Source: a virus. From it: a stretch of DNA of 29,568 bases. Position 1 is the first letter of the stretch. Each line of letters starts with the position of its first letter. Under the pieces are notes generated by a model. It was not told the origin of the DNA and made no database searches. It saw only the letters and a list, made by a program, of their open reading frames with translations. The stretch covers positions 1 to 29,568 of the IMG/VR virus record IMGVR_UViG_3300044640_003163; one strand, written 5' to 3'. Shown here one piece after another: positions 22,411 through 29,319 of the stretch. The position numbers and the translations under genes are program-made.

Positions 22411-22431
22411 ACGCGGGCCTTGTGTTATAGC
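22411..22431 (+). promoter_or_regulatory. GC-box/extended -10 element
   Basis: ACGCGGGCCTTGTGTTATAGC, the same pattern as at 22112 and placed equivalently, at the 3' end of the next membrane-peptide gene and antisense to it. Confidence 0.4.
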
Positions 22432-22640
22432 CTGGATGTAGAATAGTGTAACACTCTACTACATGTATCGCTGGTGGGCCCTCCATCAGACATGATTGAT
22501 ACCCATACCACTGCTATGGCGCATATTAACGCGACAAGGCCCCACTTATTAGCGGGGGGCTCTACCTTAGGAATTAGATACATCAGGAACACTATGTATA
22601 CGGTAAAGATTGCATTTAATGCTAATACTGTTTTTGACAT
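22425..22640 (-). CDS. Two-helix small membrane protein, array copy 2
   Basis: A 71-aa protein: helix 1 MSKTVLALNAIFTVYIVFLM, a short PKVEPPANK loop, helix 2 WGLVALICAIAVVWVSIM, and a polar tail. AAGGAGATATAGGC precedes the ATG and also contains the stop of copy 3, so the two are coupled. Holin, small toxin and membrane accessory are all possible; none is shown. It is one of three tandem copies in different stages of decay. Confidence 0.65.
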   Translation of the reverse strand: MSKTVLALNAIFTVYIVFLMYLIPKVEPPANKWGLVALICAIAVVWVSIMSDGGPTSDTCSRVLHYSTSRL

Positions 22641-22642
22641 GC

Positions 22643-22792
22643 CTATATCTCCTTAATAATTAAGTGGCTACTCTCTTCACTACATGTATCGCTGGCGGGC
22701 TCTCCAGCAGATATTATTGATATCATCATATACATTAGAATCACTACGAACACAGTAAGGGTCACATATAAAGCTAATACTGTTTTTGACAT
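22643..22792 (-). CDS. Small membrane protein, array copy 3
   Basis: A 49-aa protein, MSKTVLALYVTLTVFVVILM then YMMISIISAG and a polar tail (EPASDTCSEESSHLIIKEI). The first helix is nearly the same as in copies 1 and 2; the second helix is absent, and the tail corresponds to the GGPTSDTCS tail of copy 2, so an internal deletion fused helix 1 to the tail. AAGGAGATATAGGC precedes the ATG. The stop lies in the ribosome-binding region of copy 2. Confidence 0.6.
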   Translation of the reverse strand: MSKTVLALYVTLTVFVVILMYMMISIISAGEPASDTCSEESSHLIIKEI

Positions 22793-23058
22793 GCCTATAT
22801 CTCCTTAATAATTAAGTGGCTACTCACTCTTGTCTATCTCTCTGCCTAGGTTTCGCTCGCATTTGGTAGCTTAATGTTTGTTTAAATATAGATAAATACG
22901 GCGATATTTGCCGTATTTTCAACGCTGTATTAAAAACCCCAATTTTTATTGTTTGAATTGTTACATATTCTAACTGTATGTTATGGGCATATTTATCTGA
23001 GGTGAGAGAAGCTGTGGAATATTTAATTGATAAGTATAGCTTATCGATATACAATACT

Positions 23059-23092
23059 GTAGTCTATACTAAGTGACGCTAGTATAGACTAC
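23059..23092. promoter_or_regulatory. Perfect 12-bp inverted repeat
   Basis: GTAGTCTATACT and AGTATAGACTAC around a ten-base centre. Close by, TGATAAG-TATAG-CTTATCG (about 23026) and AAATACGGC-GATATTT-GCCGTATTT (about 22890) form further hairpins. They could be operators or transcription ends for the minus-strand array. The minus-strand frame 22824-23054 through them is not convincing as a gene. Confidence 0.5.
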
Positions 23093-23194
23093 AATCAATA
23101 GTTAATAGATTTGTCTCAGGGGGTAGAATGGCACTCTGATGGTCATTGATAGGTTATGCTTATATGACGTTGTGGGTTTTGCTCTAACGCTGTA

Positions 23195-23267
23195 TGCAGA
23201 ATAGCGGAATCGAACCACTTTAAGCCGTCTTATGAGGACGGTGCCTATACCAATCGGCCAATTCTGC
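23195..23267 (-). tRNA. Second tRNA with CAU anticodon
   Basis: Minus strand: acceptor GCAGAAT / ATTCTGC plus A, D-arm GCC..GGC, anticodon arm CCGTC-CTCATAA-GACGG, T-arm GTGG-TTCGATT-CCGC with one G-U pair. The anticodon arm is identical to the tRNA at 21751 and the acceptor differs by one compensated pair, so the two are duplicates that are both still functional-looking. Same Ile2/Met ambiguity. No encoded CCA. Confidence 0.88.
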
Positions 23268-23768
23268 TTGTTGGGAGGCCGTAGCTATGGTCTCATAGTC
23301 TATTATTCAGCAGTATACCTGCTGTGCTCCTATGGGGGGCCCCGCTCGTGCTAAGGCCACTACTACGGGTTAGGGGCCCGCGGGCTTATTGCCCCTCATG
23401 TTGAGTTATTACTTGTTTGAGGGCCATGGATAGTGCGGGCCCGCAGTCTAACTCTACACGGTAGCTTATCACGCTATTGGCCTTGATCTTATCGTTCTTG
23501 AACCAATCATAACTGCGTTAGGCTCGAACTCACCGTATGCTTATACACTGGTATCCATTACGTAGCTCAGCGCTACACTTCCACAGTGAAATCAGTCTGG
23601 CCCGCGCATAGCAGTTGTGCGCCTTCTACACGATAGTATAAGGCACTGTTACTGTAATCGGCCGGGCCCACAACTATGCGCTGTAAGTCCTACACAGTAG
23701 AACAAGTCTGAGTTAATGTGGCGCGTCTTGATATTTACGTTGTTTATGCTCAGGTTAATCATTGACGT
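23268..23768. other. Non-coding GC-rich region
   Basis: No convincing gene. It contains several GGGCCC words, a perfect 12-bp palindrome TGCGGGCCCGCA (23434-23445), and a stretch GCGCATAG..TTGTGCGC (about 23606) that is roughly complementary to CACAACTATGCGC (about 23668). The word GCTTATACACTGGT (about 23540) recurs at about 24959. It could hold another structured RNA, but no consensus promoter is seen. Confidence 0.4.
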
Positions 23769-23999
23769 TTATTTACTTAGAAGCTCTATTAGATAATCAA
23801 TGGAACGGATACTATATTCCTTATTCGAGCCCTTGGCCCGCCAGCGGTTACGCGTCGGATAGTAGTAGTAGAAGCGGCCCTTAACGTTGATGAGTAGAGA
23901 CCCATTACCAACAGAGGACCATTTAATGCCGTGTTTATCTAGACATTCCTTAGCGTAATCAAACTCAGGGAAGTTTTCATTATTCATGGGCTCATCCAT
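23769..23999 (-). CDS. Small protein, paralogue of 24495-24734
   Basis: 76 aa from the ATG at 23999 (MDEPMNNENF), or 72 from 23987 (MNNENF), where the paralogue starts. A longer upstream start would overlap the promoter at 24016-24044 and is rejected. Shared with the paralogue: YAK--LD-HGI-W, GRFYYYYPTRNRWRAKGSN, then EYSIRSIDYLIELLS. The aromatic-basic YYYY..R.RWRA.GSN core suggests a nucleic-acid-binding strand, but this is inference. It lies divergent from the structured-RNA promoter. Confidence 0.65.
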   Translation of the reverse strand: MDEPMNNENFPEFDYAKECLDKHGIKWSSVGNGSLLINVKGRFYYYYPTRNRWRAKGSNKEYSIRSIDYLIELLSK

Positions 24000-24015
24000 T
24001 TTAATTGATAGGGTA

Positions 24016-24044
24016 TTGACAGGGCGGGGGCCCTGTGCTATAAT
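24016..24044 (+). promoter_or_regulatory. Consensus sigma-70 promoter
   Basis: TTGACA (24016-24021), 17-base spacer, TATAAT (24039-24044), with an extended TG before the -10. The spacer is AGGG-CGGG-GGCCCT-like, GC-rich and partly self-complementary, as in the other promoters of this region. No open frame of note follows on this strand, so the product should be an RNA. Confidence 0.85.
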
Positions 24045-24050
24045 ATACGC

Positions 24051-24498
24051 ATGTGTATAACACATCTGCAGACGTAAGGCGAAGCTTTATACTGCGTACG
24101 CCGTGCCCCTAACTCACGAGAGCACGAAGGGAATGAGGCCAGGACTGCCTCACTACCACCTGGGTACCCGACACCCACCTGCCATCGATAAGGTGATGAT
24201 GGCAGGTAAGTCAAACGGCATACCGATAGGTATGTGGCCCCACACGGGGCGGAGGGGATGACCCCTTGCAGGCGGGAGGGGGCAGCGCACGCAGGTAATG
24301 AGAGCCACGGAGCAGCGACCGACTGGGGGAGGGACTCCCGTAAGGGAGTTAGGCCTATCCTCTCCTCAGGATGACATATAAACCGCCCTTGGCGATTCCC
24401 CCAATCGGGTGAAGCTGTTTATTAGACGCTGTAACCAATAATTTATTGGGCCGCCCCCGATAACGCGGGGTCCACCACAGGCCCACAACAGGGCCTAT
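24051..24498 (+). ncRNA. Large structured non-coding RNA candidate
   Basis: About 450 nt from the consensus promoter to a GC hairpin, with no credible gene on either strand. Perfect hairpins, stem (loop): 24051 ATGTG(TATAA); 24134 TGAGGC(7 nt); 24177 ACCTGCCATC(11 nt); 24219 CATACC(GATA); 24237 GCCCC(ACAC); 24253 AGGGG(ATGA); 24333 GACTCCC(GTAA, a GNRA loop); 24357 ATCCT(6 nt); 24384 CGCC(CTT); 24435 CCAATA(ATT); 24455 CCCCG(6 nt); 24479 AGGCCC(ACAACA) followed by a pyrimidine run. I find no RNase P, tmRNA, group I or group II core. Position beside tRNA genes in a phage-like context recalls GOLLD/ROOL-type RNAs, but identity is not shown. Confidence 0.65.
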
Positions 24499-24734
24499 CC
24501 CTCCCCTTTATAGGGGCCTATCCCGGAGAGGAACTCTATTAGGTGGTCGATAGAGTGTGTATTATACTCCCTATTGCTTCCTCTGGCCCGCCACCTCCCC
24601 CGGCGCAGGTAGTAGTAGTAGGAGCGCTCTCCCACTGTGATGCGGAGGCACTCATCGCTGATAGGCACCCAGGGTATGCTGTGTGCATCTAGTCGCGTCT
24701 TAGCGTAATTTATATCATTACTCTCATTATTCAT
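24495..24734 (-). CDS. Small protein, paralogue of 23769-23999
   Basis: A 79-aa protein, MNNESNDINYAKTRLDAHSI, with RSYYYYLRRGRWRARGSN and EYNTHSIDHLIEFLS blocks matching the paralogue. Its stop lies at the 3' end of the structured RNA candidate (convergent). The two paralogues therefore flank the RNA, one divergent from its promoter and one convergent with its end. Function unknown. Confidence 0.65.
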   Translation of the reverse strand: MNNESNDINYAKTRLDAHSIPWVPISDECLRITVGERSYYYYLRRGRWRARGSNREYNTHSIDHLIEFLSGIGPYKGEG

Positions 24735-25091
24735 CGGCTGTTCTATTATATTGGCACATGTATTCTATCATTTGGCCGTCTAGACTATCGTATGACACTA
24801 TTGTGTGTATTATTCTAATTGGGGCCTGCGGATAGTCCTTGTTCTATACCTGCTCTGCCCCTCGTCCTTATGGGAGTGGTTATAAGGAGGGGGCCCCCTC
24901 TACCACAGTGCCCACTGTGTTATAACATCGCGGGCCCTTAGTATATGACAGTAGCTGAGCTTATACACTGGTTCCTTATACCGTAGTAGGGCTCACCATC
25001 GTGACAGTATGGCCTCAATACTGAGCTACACCGGCCGCGTACCGTTATACCGCGGGCCTTATATTAGTTGACTGTATCCTCAATGTTGGGG
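24735..25091. other. Non-coding GC-rich region
   Basis: No gene seen. It includes a perfect 14-bp palindrome GAGGGGGCCCCCTC (24887-24900), an extended -10-like CTGTGTTATAAC (to 24926) and the recurring GCTTATACACTGGT word. A tRNA-like GTAGCTCAGTATTGAG on the minus strand (about 25031) has no matching acceptor or T-arm. Confidence 0.4.
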
Positions 25092-25120
25092 TTGACACCA
25101 CTGTAGTGGCGTGGTATAAT
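25092..25120 (+). promoter_or_regulatory. Consensus sigma-70 promoter with palindrome in spacer
   Basis: TTGACA (25092-25097), 17-base spacer, TATAAT (25115-25120). The spacer contains the palindrome CCACTGTAGTGG, which would let a regulator sit between the two boxes. Confidence 0.85.
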
Positions 25121-25126
25121 GGATGT

Positions 25127-25330
25127 ATTGGATTATAGAGGTGCGGCTGCTAGACTATTTAGGCCCATCTTGCTAGCATATCCACAAAATTAGCCTTAAT
25201 AATCACCCCCCTTCACAGAGATGCGGCCGGTGCCCAGATAGCACCACTTATGGCCATCGAGGGTTGTACTAGGTAACGGTAATTACCTCCTAGAGCCCGG
25301 GCCTTCCTCGCTAATTAGTACATCGGCATT
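25127..25330 (+). ncRNA. Possible small RNA behind the 25092 promoter
   Basis: No credible frame follows the promoter. Small hairpins can be drawn (GGTGC-CCAGATA-GCACC at about 25229; GGTAA-CGGTAA-TTACC at about 25274, enclosed by CTAG..CTAG). The end is unclear; transcription could continue into the next unit at 25332. Confidence 0.4.
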
Positions 25331-25331
25331 A

Positions 25332-25360
25332 TTGCCACGATGATAATTTTGATGTATAAT
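25332..25360 (+). promoter_or_regulatory. Sigma-70-type promoter
   Basis: TTGCCA (25332-25337), 17-base spacer, TATAAT (25355-25360). It stands 15 bases before the first hairpin of the iterated-hairpin RNA and about 330 bases before the HNH gene. Confidence 0.75.
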
Positions 25361-25366
25361 GTATAT

Positions 25367-25650
25367 ATGCTAGTGCTCACTGAATATCTGGTCAGTGAGC
25401 ATGATCTAGACCTACTGAATATCTGGCCAGTAGGTTGAACCTATCCCTAGATTGTGACCCCGGCCTCCGATGGAGGGGGGGACCCGCGATCAACGGATAA
25501 TCAAATGCCCTATAGATGGCGTCCCGGCCTCCGATGGAGGGGGGATATGCATCTGTAGGGCATTTTCTTATCTCTCGATCCCGGCCTCCGATGGAGGGGG
25601 GACCCAGAGATAAGAAAATGCCGGGGGCCCATCGTGGGGGCTCCCGGCAA
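25367..25650 (+). ncRNA. Iterated-hairpin RNA: conserved loops on variable stems, with competing stems
   Basis: Two hairpins share the loop region CTGAATATCTGG(T/C)CAG on different stems: GCTCACTGA/TCAGTGAGC (25375-25400) and ACCTACTG/CAGTAGGT (25410-25435). Three more share the core CCCGGCCTCCGATGGAGGG on different stems: GATTGTG/CGCGATC (25450-25491), AAATGCCCTATAGATG/CATCTGTAGGGCATTT (25503-25565) and a 17-bp perfect stem (25559-25575 with 25606-25622). The last two stems overlap at 25559-25565 and exclude each other. GCCGGG/CCCGGC (25620-25648) closes the array. It could be a free RNA or the leader of the HNH gene. Confidence 0.7.
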
Positions 25651-25690
25651 CACAGTAGTAAAAAAGGAAGGAATACCCCCAGTATAACAT

Positions 25691-26380
25691 ATGGAAACAA
25701 AATATTCAAGTAGCGGATTCGAACCTCGCCCATCTTACCACGCTATGCATATTATGCTAGGTGGGGCCCGCCGTTATCTCGCGGCTGCCACTATTCATAC
25801 CAATGCCAGTGGCTACCAGTACGTTCTCGCTAAGGAGAACAAGCGACTATTCGACTATCTCGAGCAGTGCCGCTTCTTCGTGTTCCATTGCTCTAACGTC
25901 CGTAAGGAATTGGTATATGTTCACCAGATAGTTCTCTACACTGATAGGCGGCCCGCTGCTGGTTGGAGACGAGAACGCCGCGGTGAGGTCTGCCGCGCGG
26001 GCCTCATGGAGGTACATCACCTGGATGGTAACCCCTCTAACAACGACTATGGTAATCTCTGGTACGTGAGCCCCATCGAGAATAAACTCCTGGCCCACGC
26101 TACTCAGAATCCTGAGGTTATCGCTGACCCCTCTCAGTGGGTAGCACACTACGGTACCGATAGTGGTGATATACGCCCCCTCGCTCAGTTCACCTGCCTG
26201 CTTGAGCGCACACTACAGTGCACTATGACGCGATTGGGCCTCGATTGGGCTCAGGAGAGGGTGCAGCGCTGGTGGCGGGGCCTACCTACTGATGCAGCTC
26301 GTCATCTCATGGCCGGCCTTAGATCTACTATCGATCCCCTACTTGATATCTTCAGGAGGGAGCAGGCCGCCTACGTGTGA
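25691..26380 (+). CDS. HNH endonuclease (homing type)
   Basis: A 229-aa protein. The HNH core is near residues 98-132: GEVCRAGLMEVHHLDGNPSN then NDYGNLWYVSPIENKL, with the His-His pair, the central Asn and the second Asn of the motif in place. N-terminal GYQYVLAKENKRLF resembles the lead-in of phage homing endonucleases. It nicks or cuts DNA and usually promotes its own spread. The start is uncertain: the ATG at 25691 has only a distant AAGGAAGGAA upstream, and ATGs at 25745 and 25754 are possible. It follows the iterated-hairpin RNA on the same strand. Confidence 0.8.
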   Translation: METKYSSSGFEPRPSYHAMHIMLGGARRYLAAATIHTNASGYQYVLAKENKRLFDYLEQCRFFVFHCSNVRKELVYVHQIVLYTDRRPAAGWRRERRGEVCRAGLMEVHHLDGNPSNNDYGNLWYVSPIENKLLAHATQNPEVIADPSQWVAHYGTDSGDIRPLAQFTCLLERTLQCTMTRLGLDWAQERVQRWWRGLPTDAARHLMAGLRSTIDPLLDIFRREQAAYV

Positions 26381-26460
26381 CGCTGTTGCTATGAGGCTGT
26401 ACTCACAATTACGACGGGCCCCTCTACCTCTCGGCTCTATCCCTTATAGGGGCTGTTTAC

Positions 26461-26703
26461 TTATAAGGAGCGGGGCTGTTCGGCGGTAGCTGTTGTCTTA
26501 TTATTTATTAAATCATCACATAAGTCCTGACAACAGTACATCACGTACTGACTGACGGCAAACGCGCTGTCCCCCATCATGATGTACCCGCCTTCGCTAT
26601 CCTTCTTAATTAGGCCGCTCTTTAGTAACTCCTCTGCCTCCTCTCTAGTAATGGGAGAGAGGTATCTACCATCCTTTGCTCGTATTGTGTATTTAGTTTG
26701 CAT
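26461..26703 (-). CDS. Small hypothetical protein
   Basis: An 80-aa protein, MQTKYTIRAKDGRYLSPITR. It has a compact strand-turn-helix start (EEAEELLKSGLIKKDSEGGY) and a Cys-containing helix (YCCQDLCDDLI). No family recognised. The ATG lies inside the previous gene (11-nt overlap). Confidence 0.6.
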   Translation of the reverse strand: MQTKYTIRAKDGRYLSPITREEAEELLKSGLIKKDSEGGYIMMGDSAFAVSQYVMYCCQDLCDDLINNKTTATAEQPRSL

Positions 26704-27103
26704 ATGATTTGTTTAGTCTAGTACTGCTTGCCCGCGTGGCTCTCTCTCTAGCCGCATTTATTATCTTATTGTCTAGTTCTCTGTAAAACTCGTGGTCTCC
26801 TAGGGCCATGAAGTAGCCCATCGCTTCTATTAGCTCGGGCCTCTCTCGGAAGTATTCTACTCTTCCTCCTCCCTCTAGATACCTCCCCAGTAATATCGCG
26901 ATCTGCACCTCCTCATCATTGGCCTCTATCCATAGGCTCTTGAACGCTGTTGTACATATATTAATATCGTGGCCCATCTCTCGGGCCTTCGTTAATGTGT
27001 ATCTCTCTAGTAAGGCGTATCGCATTAGAATGGGGAGATGGGCAGGGCCATACTCCTCTAACCATTCTGCTATTACCTCTAGTGCTGTGTTTAGTTTACT
27101 CAA
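26693..27103 (-). CDS. Hypothetical helical protein
   Basis: A 136-aa, almost wholly helical protein, MSKLNTALEVIAEWLEEYGP, with an aromatic-acidic middle and an Arg/Ala-rich tail. No family recognised. It overlaps the next gene, so it is the first of a two-gene unit. Rich in CTA, ATA and AGG codons. Confidence 0.6.
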   Translation of the reverse strand: MSKLNTALEVIAEWLEEYGPAHLPILMRYALLERYTLTKAREMGHDINICTTAFKSLWIEANDEEVQIAILLGRYLEGGGRVEYFRERPELIEAMGYFMALGDHEFYRELDNKIINAARERATRASSTRLNKSYAN

Positions 27104-27191
27104 TGTATTACGCGCCCTCTGGTATGAGCGGGGTTGACCCGCTAGTAGCCGCGGGCCGTGTAATTTATAGCTAGGCTACTCTAGCTCTCTA

Positions 27192-27713
27192 TTAACACTG
27201 GAGAGTTACCTTACGGTTGAACCAACTGGGAACACTTGCTTCAGGAGTACTTACTTCACGCGCTGCTCCATTAGCTCCTGCCCCCTTAGTTCCTGCCTTC
27301 TTACTGAAGAGCATATCTAACTCGTCCTCATTCACGAAGGTATCGTCATTCCATGCTTCATAGTCAATTGACTCAATGTCGTCCCCCATGATGATTATGT
27401 TGCCCCCGGCTGCGGGCTTCTTAGTTTGACATTCAATCACCATCGTGATGAATGGACTGCCATTTCCATGGATACGGTAACCATCAGCTACGTGCTTGGC
27501 TATAGTATCAGTATCTTGTGGTCTGAATACTAGATTAACAGTCAGCCCAATGGCTAACTCACTGACATCAACGAGGTTACCATTCACGTTCAATTGATAA
27601 TCAGAGGCTTCCACCACGGTGCCAGTTAGCACCGTGTTGCCATTCTTAGGGCTAGTAGTAAGTGTTACTTGTCGGGTTGCGTTGCTACGTGTCAATTTGA
27701 TTCTGAGCTTCAT
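27192..27713 (-). CDS. Hypothetical protein with OB-like first half and acidic tail region
   Basis: A 173-aa protein, MKLRIKLTRSNATRQVTLTT. The first 110 residues are strand-rich (NTVLTGTVVEASDYQLNVNG, LTVNLVFRP, FITMVIECQTKK), followed by an acidic segment (DDIESIDYEAW, NEDELDMLF) and an Ala/Gly linker. A beta-barrel with an acidic part recalls single-strand-binding or processivity proteins, but this is only a shape argument. GAGGTAAT precedes the ATG. Confidence 0.6.
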   Translation of the reverse strand: MKLRIKLTRSNATRQVTLTTSPKNGNTVLTGTVVEASDYQLNVNGNLVDVSELAIGLTVNLVFRPQDTDTIAKHVADGYRIHGNGSPFITMVIECQTKKPAAGGNIIIMGDDIESIDYEAWNDDTFVNEDELDMLFSKKAGTKGAGANGAAREVSTPEASVPSWFNRKVTLQC

Positions 27714-27822
27714 ATTACCTCGTTAGTTGGTTAATTGATAAGGCGGGACCTGGTGCCCCTTAGTGGTGCGGCCACTCTTCTCCGCGGCGGGCTCCGTAGT
27801 ATGGCCATACTTGACGGCTGGT

Positions 27823-27836
27823 CCCCCCTGCGGGGG
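27823..27836. terminator. GC hairpin between minus-strand genes
   Basis: CCCCC-TGC-GGGGG, flanked by GTC and CC. It is much like the hairpin at 28241-28253. It may end transcripts from the 27929 gene, although no T-run follows. A palindrome GTATGGCCATAC is nearby (about 27809). Confidence 0.4.
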
Positions 27837-27928
27837 CCTTCTTCATCTCTAGACATGCCTTGGATACGAGAACTACTAGTCCTCTATATCGTGGCTTAAT
27901 GGCTAGACTATATAGATGAATGGGGTAG

Positions 27929-28171
27929 CTAGACATTTCCTACCTCTCCTATCTTCCAGTAGCTCTTCCCGCCTACTCGACTCTCTACACCATTAGGTGA
28001 TAGTATGATACGCGCATTGCTCCGCTTGGAGCTCGATAGATAGAGCGCGCGGGCCAGGAATGCTACGATTAGCAATACCGCTACACTATGCGTGATGACC
28101 AGCACGATCACCGCGAACATGAACAGTGATAGATACGCTACGTGACGCGCATCTAATTCTATAGGCTTCAT
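27929..28171 (-). CDS. Small two-helix membrane protein
   Basis: An 80-aa protein, MKPIELDARHVAYLSLFMFA. A long hydrophobic stretch (about residues 10-46), probably two short transmembrane helices, is followed by a basic RSNARIILSPNGVESRVGGK segment likely in the cytoplasm. GGAGAGCTAT precedes the ATG. Function unknown. Confidence 0.6.
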   Translation of the reverse strand: MKPIELDARHVAYLSLFMFAVIVLVITHSVAVLLIVAFLARALYLSSSKRSNARIILSPNGVESRVGGKSYWKIGEVGNV

Positions 28172-28240
28172 ATAGCTCTCCGGCGTATGTAGTTAATGGA
28201 TGGGTACACCCAGTGCCGCCGATTAGGCCGCAGTCGATGT

Positions 28241-28270
28241 CCCCCAGTGGGGGCCTAGTGGGGCACTAGG
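28241..28270. terminator. Tandem hairpins at the end of the membrane-protein gene
   Basis: CCCCC-AGT-GGGGG (28241-28253) is immediately followed by CCTAGTG-GGG-CACTAGG (28254-28270). The second overlaps the stop codon at 28266. Tandem perfect stems suggest transcript protection or termination without a T-tract. Confidence 0.45.
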
Positions 28271-29309
28271 AGCCCCATTGGCTTATGTAACTGATGACTA
28301 TTAGTATGGGGAAGGGTAGCATCTTATCTATCCCTGATAACTCCTCTACCATATACATCAGTCCTAGACATACGGCCCCCGGTAGGAATACAATACTAAC
28401 GTGAGCCGATGCCATCAACACGACCAGCGTGGCCGTCGTTACAACTAGATTGATAAGGCGAGTGGGGCCGGCGTGTAACCAGCGTTGCCACATAGGGCTC
28501 CTTATCATCCAGATGGTCAGCCAATAGGCTGATAAGAATAGGGGCATCAGTAACACTACTACGCCGACGAAGGCGGGCCAATTCAACTGATCTACATCCG
28601 TTAGGGCCAGATAGGAACTCATGGCATCTCGCCCACTACTATTACCTAACATGACTAGTCCCAATGATATGCCCCGCACTACCGCTTCGAGATAGGATTC
28701 AGTCTTACCATCAGGGGCGGCTGCGGCTACAGGTAACCCAATAGCCAGGAATGGTCCTAGTGATATAGCGATGCCCAGCGCATTGCTGGTCTCGCAGTCC
28801 TCAGTCTTACGTCTAGCGGGGCATATTAGGCTGGCCATAACGTAGCCCCCCATACCCAGGACGGTAGTAGCGTGGGGCTGACTATGCAGGAACCATAGGA
28901 AGATAGCCGTGATAATAGCTAGACCTACCATCTCGACGCGGCCCCAGCACTGCACCAATATGAAGATGGCCATCATTAATGGCGTTATCCACATATGAGA
29001 TACACCGATGTATTGGTCCATGACTACTATGCCTAGACTGGCTACTATGCCACCAATTAGGCTGGTGATGCGTATTAACAGCGAAGCCGATGCGTCATAT
29101 CCGCTAGTGGCGGTAACTACCCTCATACCAGTGAAGGCCGGGTTACTCATGCGGGCCTCACTGGTGATAGTGCCAATTACCACTATAGCTAATACGCCCA
29201 TCGCGTTATCGCCGCTAATAAGCGGCATAAGGGCCATTAGCAGTATCTCAATACTCAGATATGGTATCAGAGATACTATGAGGGCCAGCGCTCCCAATAC
29301 GATTGTCAT
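28266..29309 (-). CDS. Polytopic membrane protein of unknown function
   Basis: A 347-aa protein with about nine or ten hydrophobic segments separated by short loops (for example LALIVSLIPYLSIEILLMAL, IGGIVASLGIVVMDQYI, WITPLMMAIFILVQCWG, VSIVFLPGAVCLGLMYMV). One larger polar loop carries CPARRKTEDCETSN. Repeated small-residue motifs suggest a transporter- or channel-like bundle, but no family is recognised. It is unusual for a viral gene set. The gene follows 29320-29532 by ten bases on the same strand. Confidence 0.65.
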   Translation of the reverse strand: MTIVLGALALIVSLIPYLSIEILLMALMPLISGDNAMGVLAIVVIGTITSEARMSNPAFTGMRVVTATSGYDASASLLIRITSLIGGIVASLGIVVMDQYIGVSHMWITPLMMAIFILVQCWGRVEMVGLAIITAIFLWFLHSQPHATTVLGMGGYVMASLICPARRKTEDCETSNALGIAISLGPFLAIGLPVAAAAPDGKTESYLEAVVRGISLGLVMLGNSSGRDAMSSYLALTDVDQLNWPAFVGVVVLLMPLFLSAYWLTIWMIRSPMWQRWLHAGPTRLINLVVTTATLVVLMASAHVSIVFLPGAVCLGLMYMVEELSGIDKMLPFPILIVISYISQWGS

Positions 29310-29319
29310 GTGACTTACC

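Noticed and set aside
22824-23054. Minus-strand 76-aa frame
   Set aside because: TTG start without a ribosome site, running through several hairpins; no recognisable pattern.
23480-23600. T-loop-like GGCTCGAACTCAC suggesting another tRNA
   Set aside because: A mismatch in the T-stem, and no anticodon or acceptor stem can be formed at the right distances.
24051-24498. RNase P RNA, tmRNA, group I or group II intron
   Set aside because: I could not find GAGGAAAGTCC, a tRNA-like end, group I P7-type sequence, or a GTGYG start with a domain V; a model search would be decisive.
25458-25606. Three copies of CCCGGCCTCCGATGGAGGGG with 34-40-nt intervals, CRISPR-like
   Set aside because: The intervals are complementary to each other and form the stems of hairpins around each copy; there are only three copies and no cas gene.
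25392-25733. Minus-strand 113-aa frame rich in PPSIGGRD repeats
   Set aside because: It is the translation of the hairpin repeats; repeat spacing and stem pairing explain the sequence better than a protein.
25700-25745. GGATTCGAACC resembling a tRNA T-arm at the start of the HNH gene
   Set aside because: Flanking bases do not pair as a T-stem and no other tRNA arm is present.
25691-26380. IscB/HEARO-type system from an HNH gene next to a structured RNA
   Set aside because: The protein is only 229 aa with an HNH core and no RuvC segments; it fits a phage homing endonuclease.
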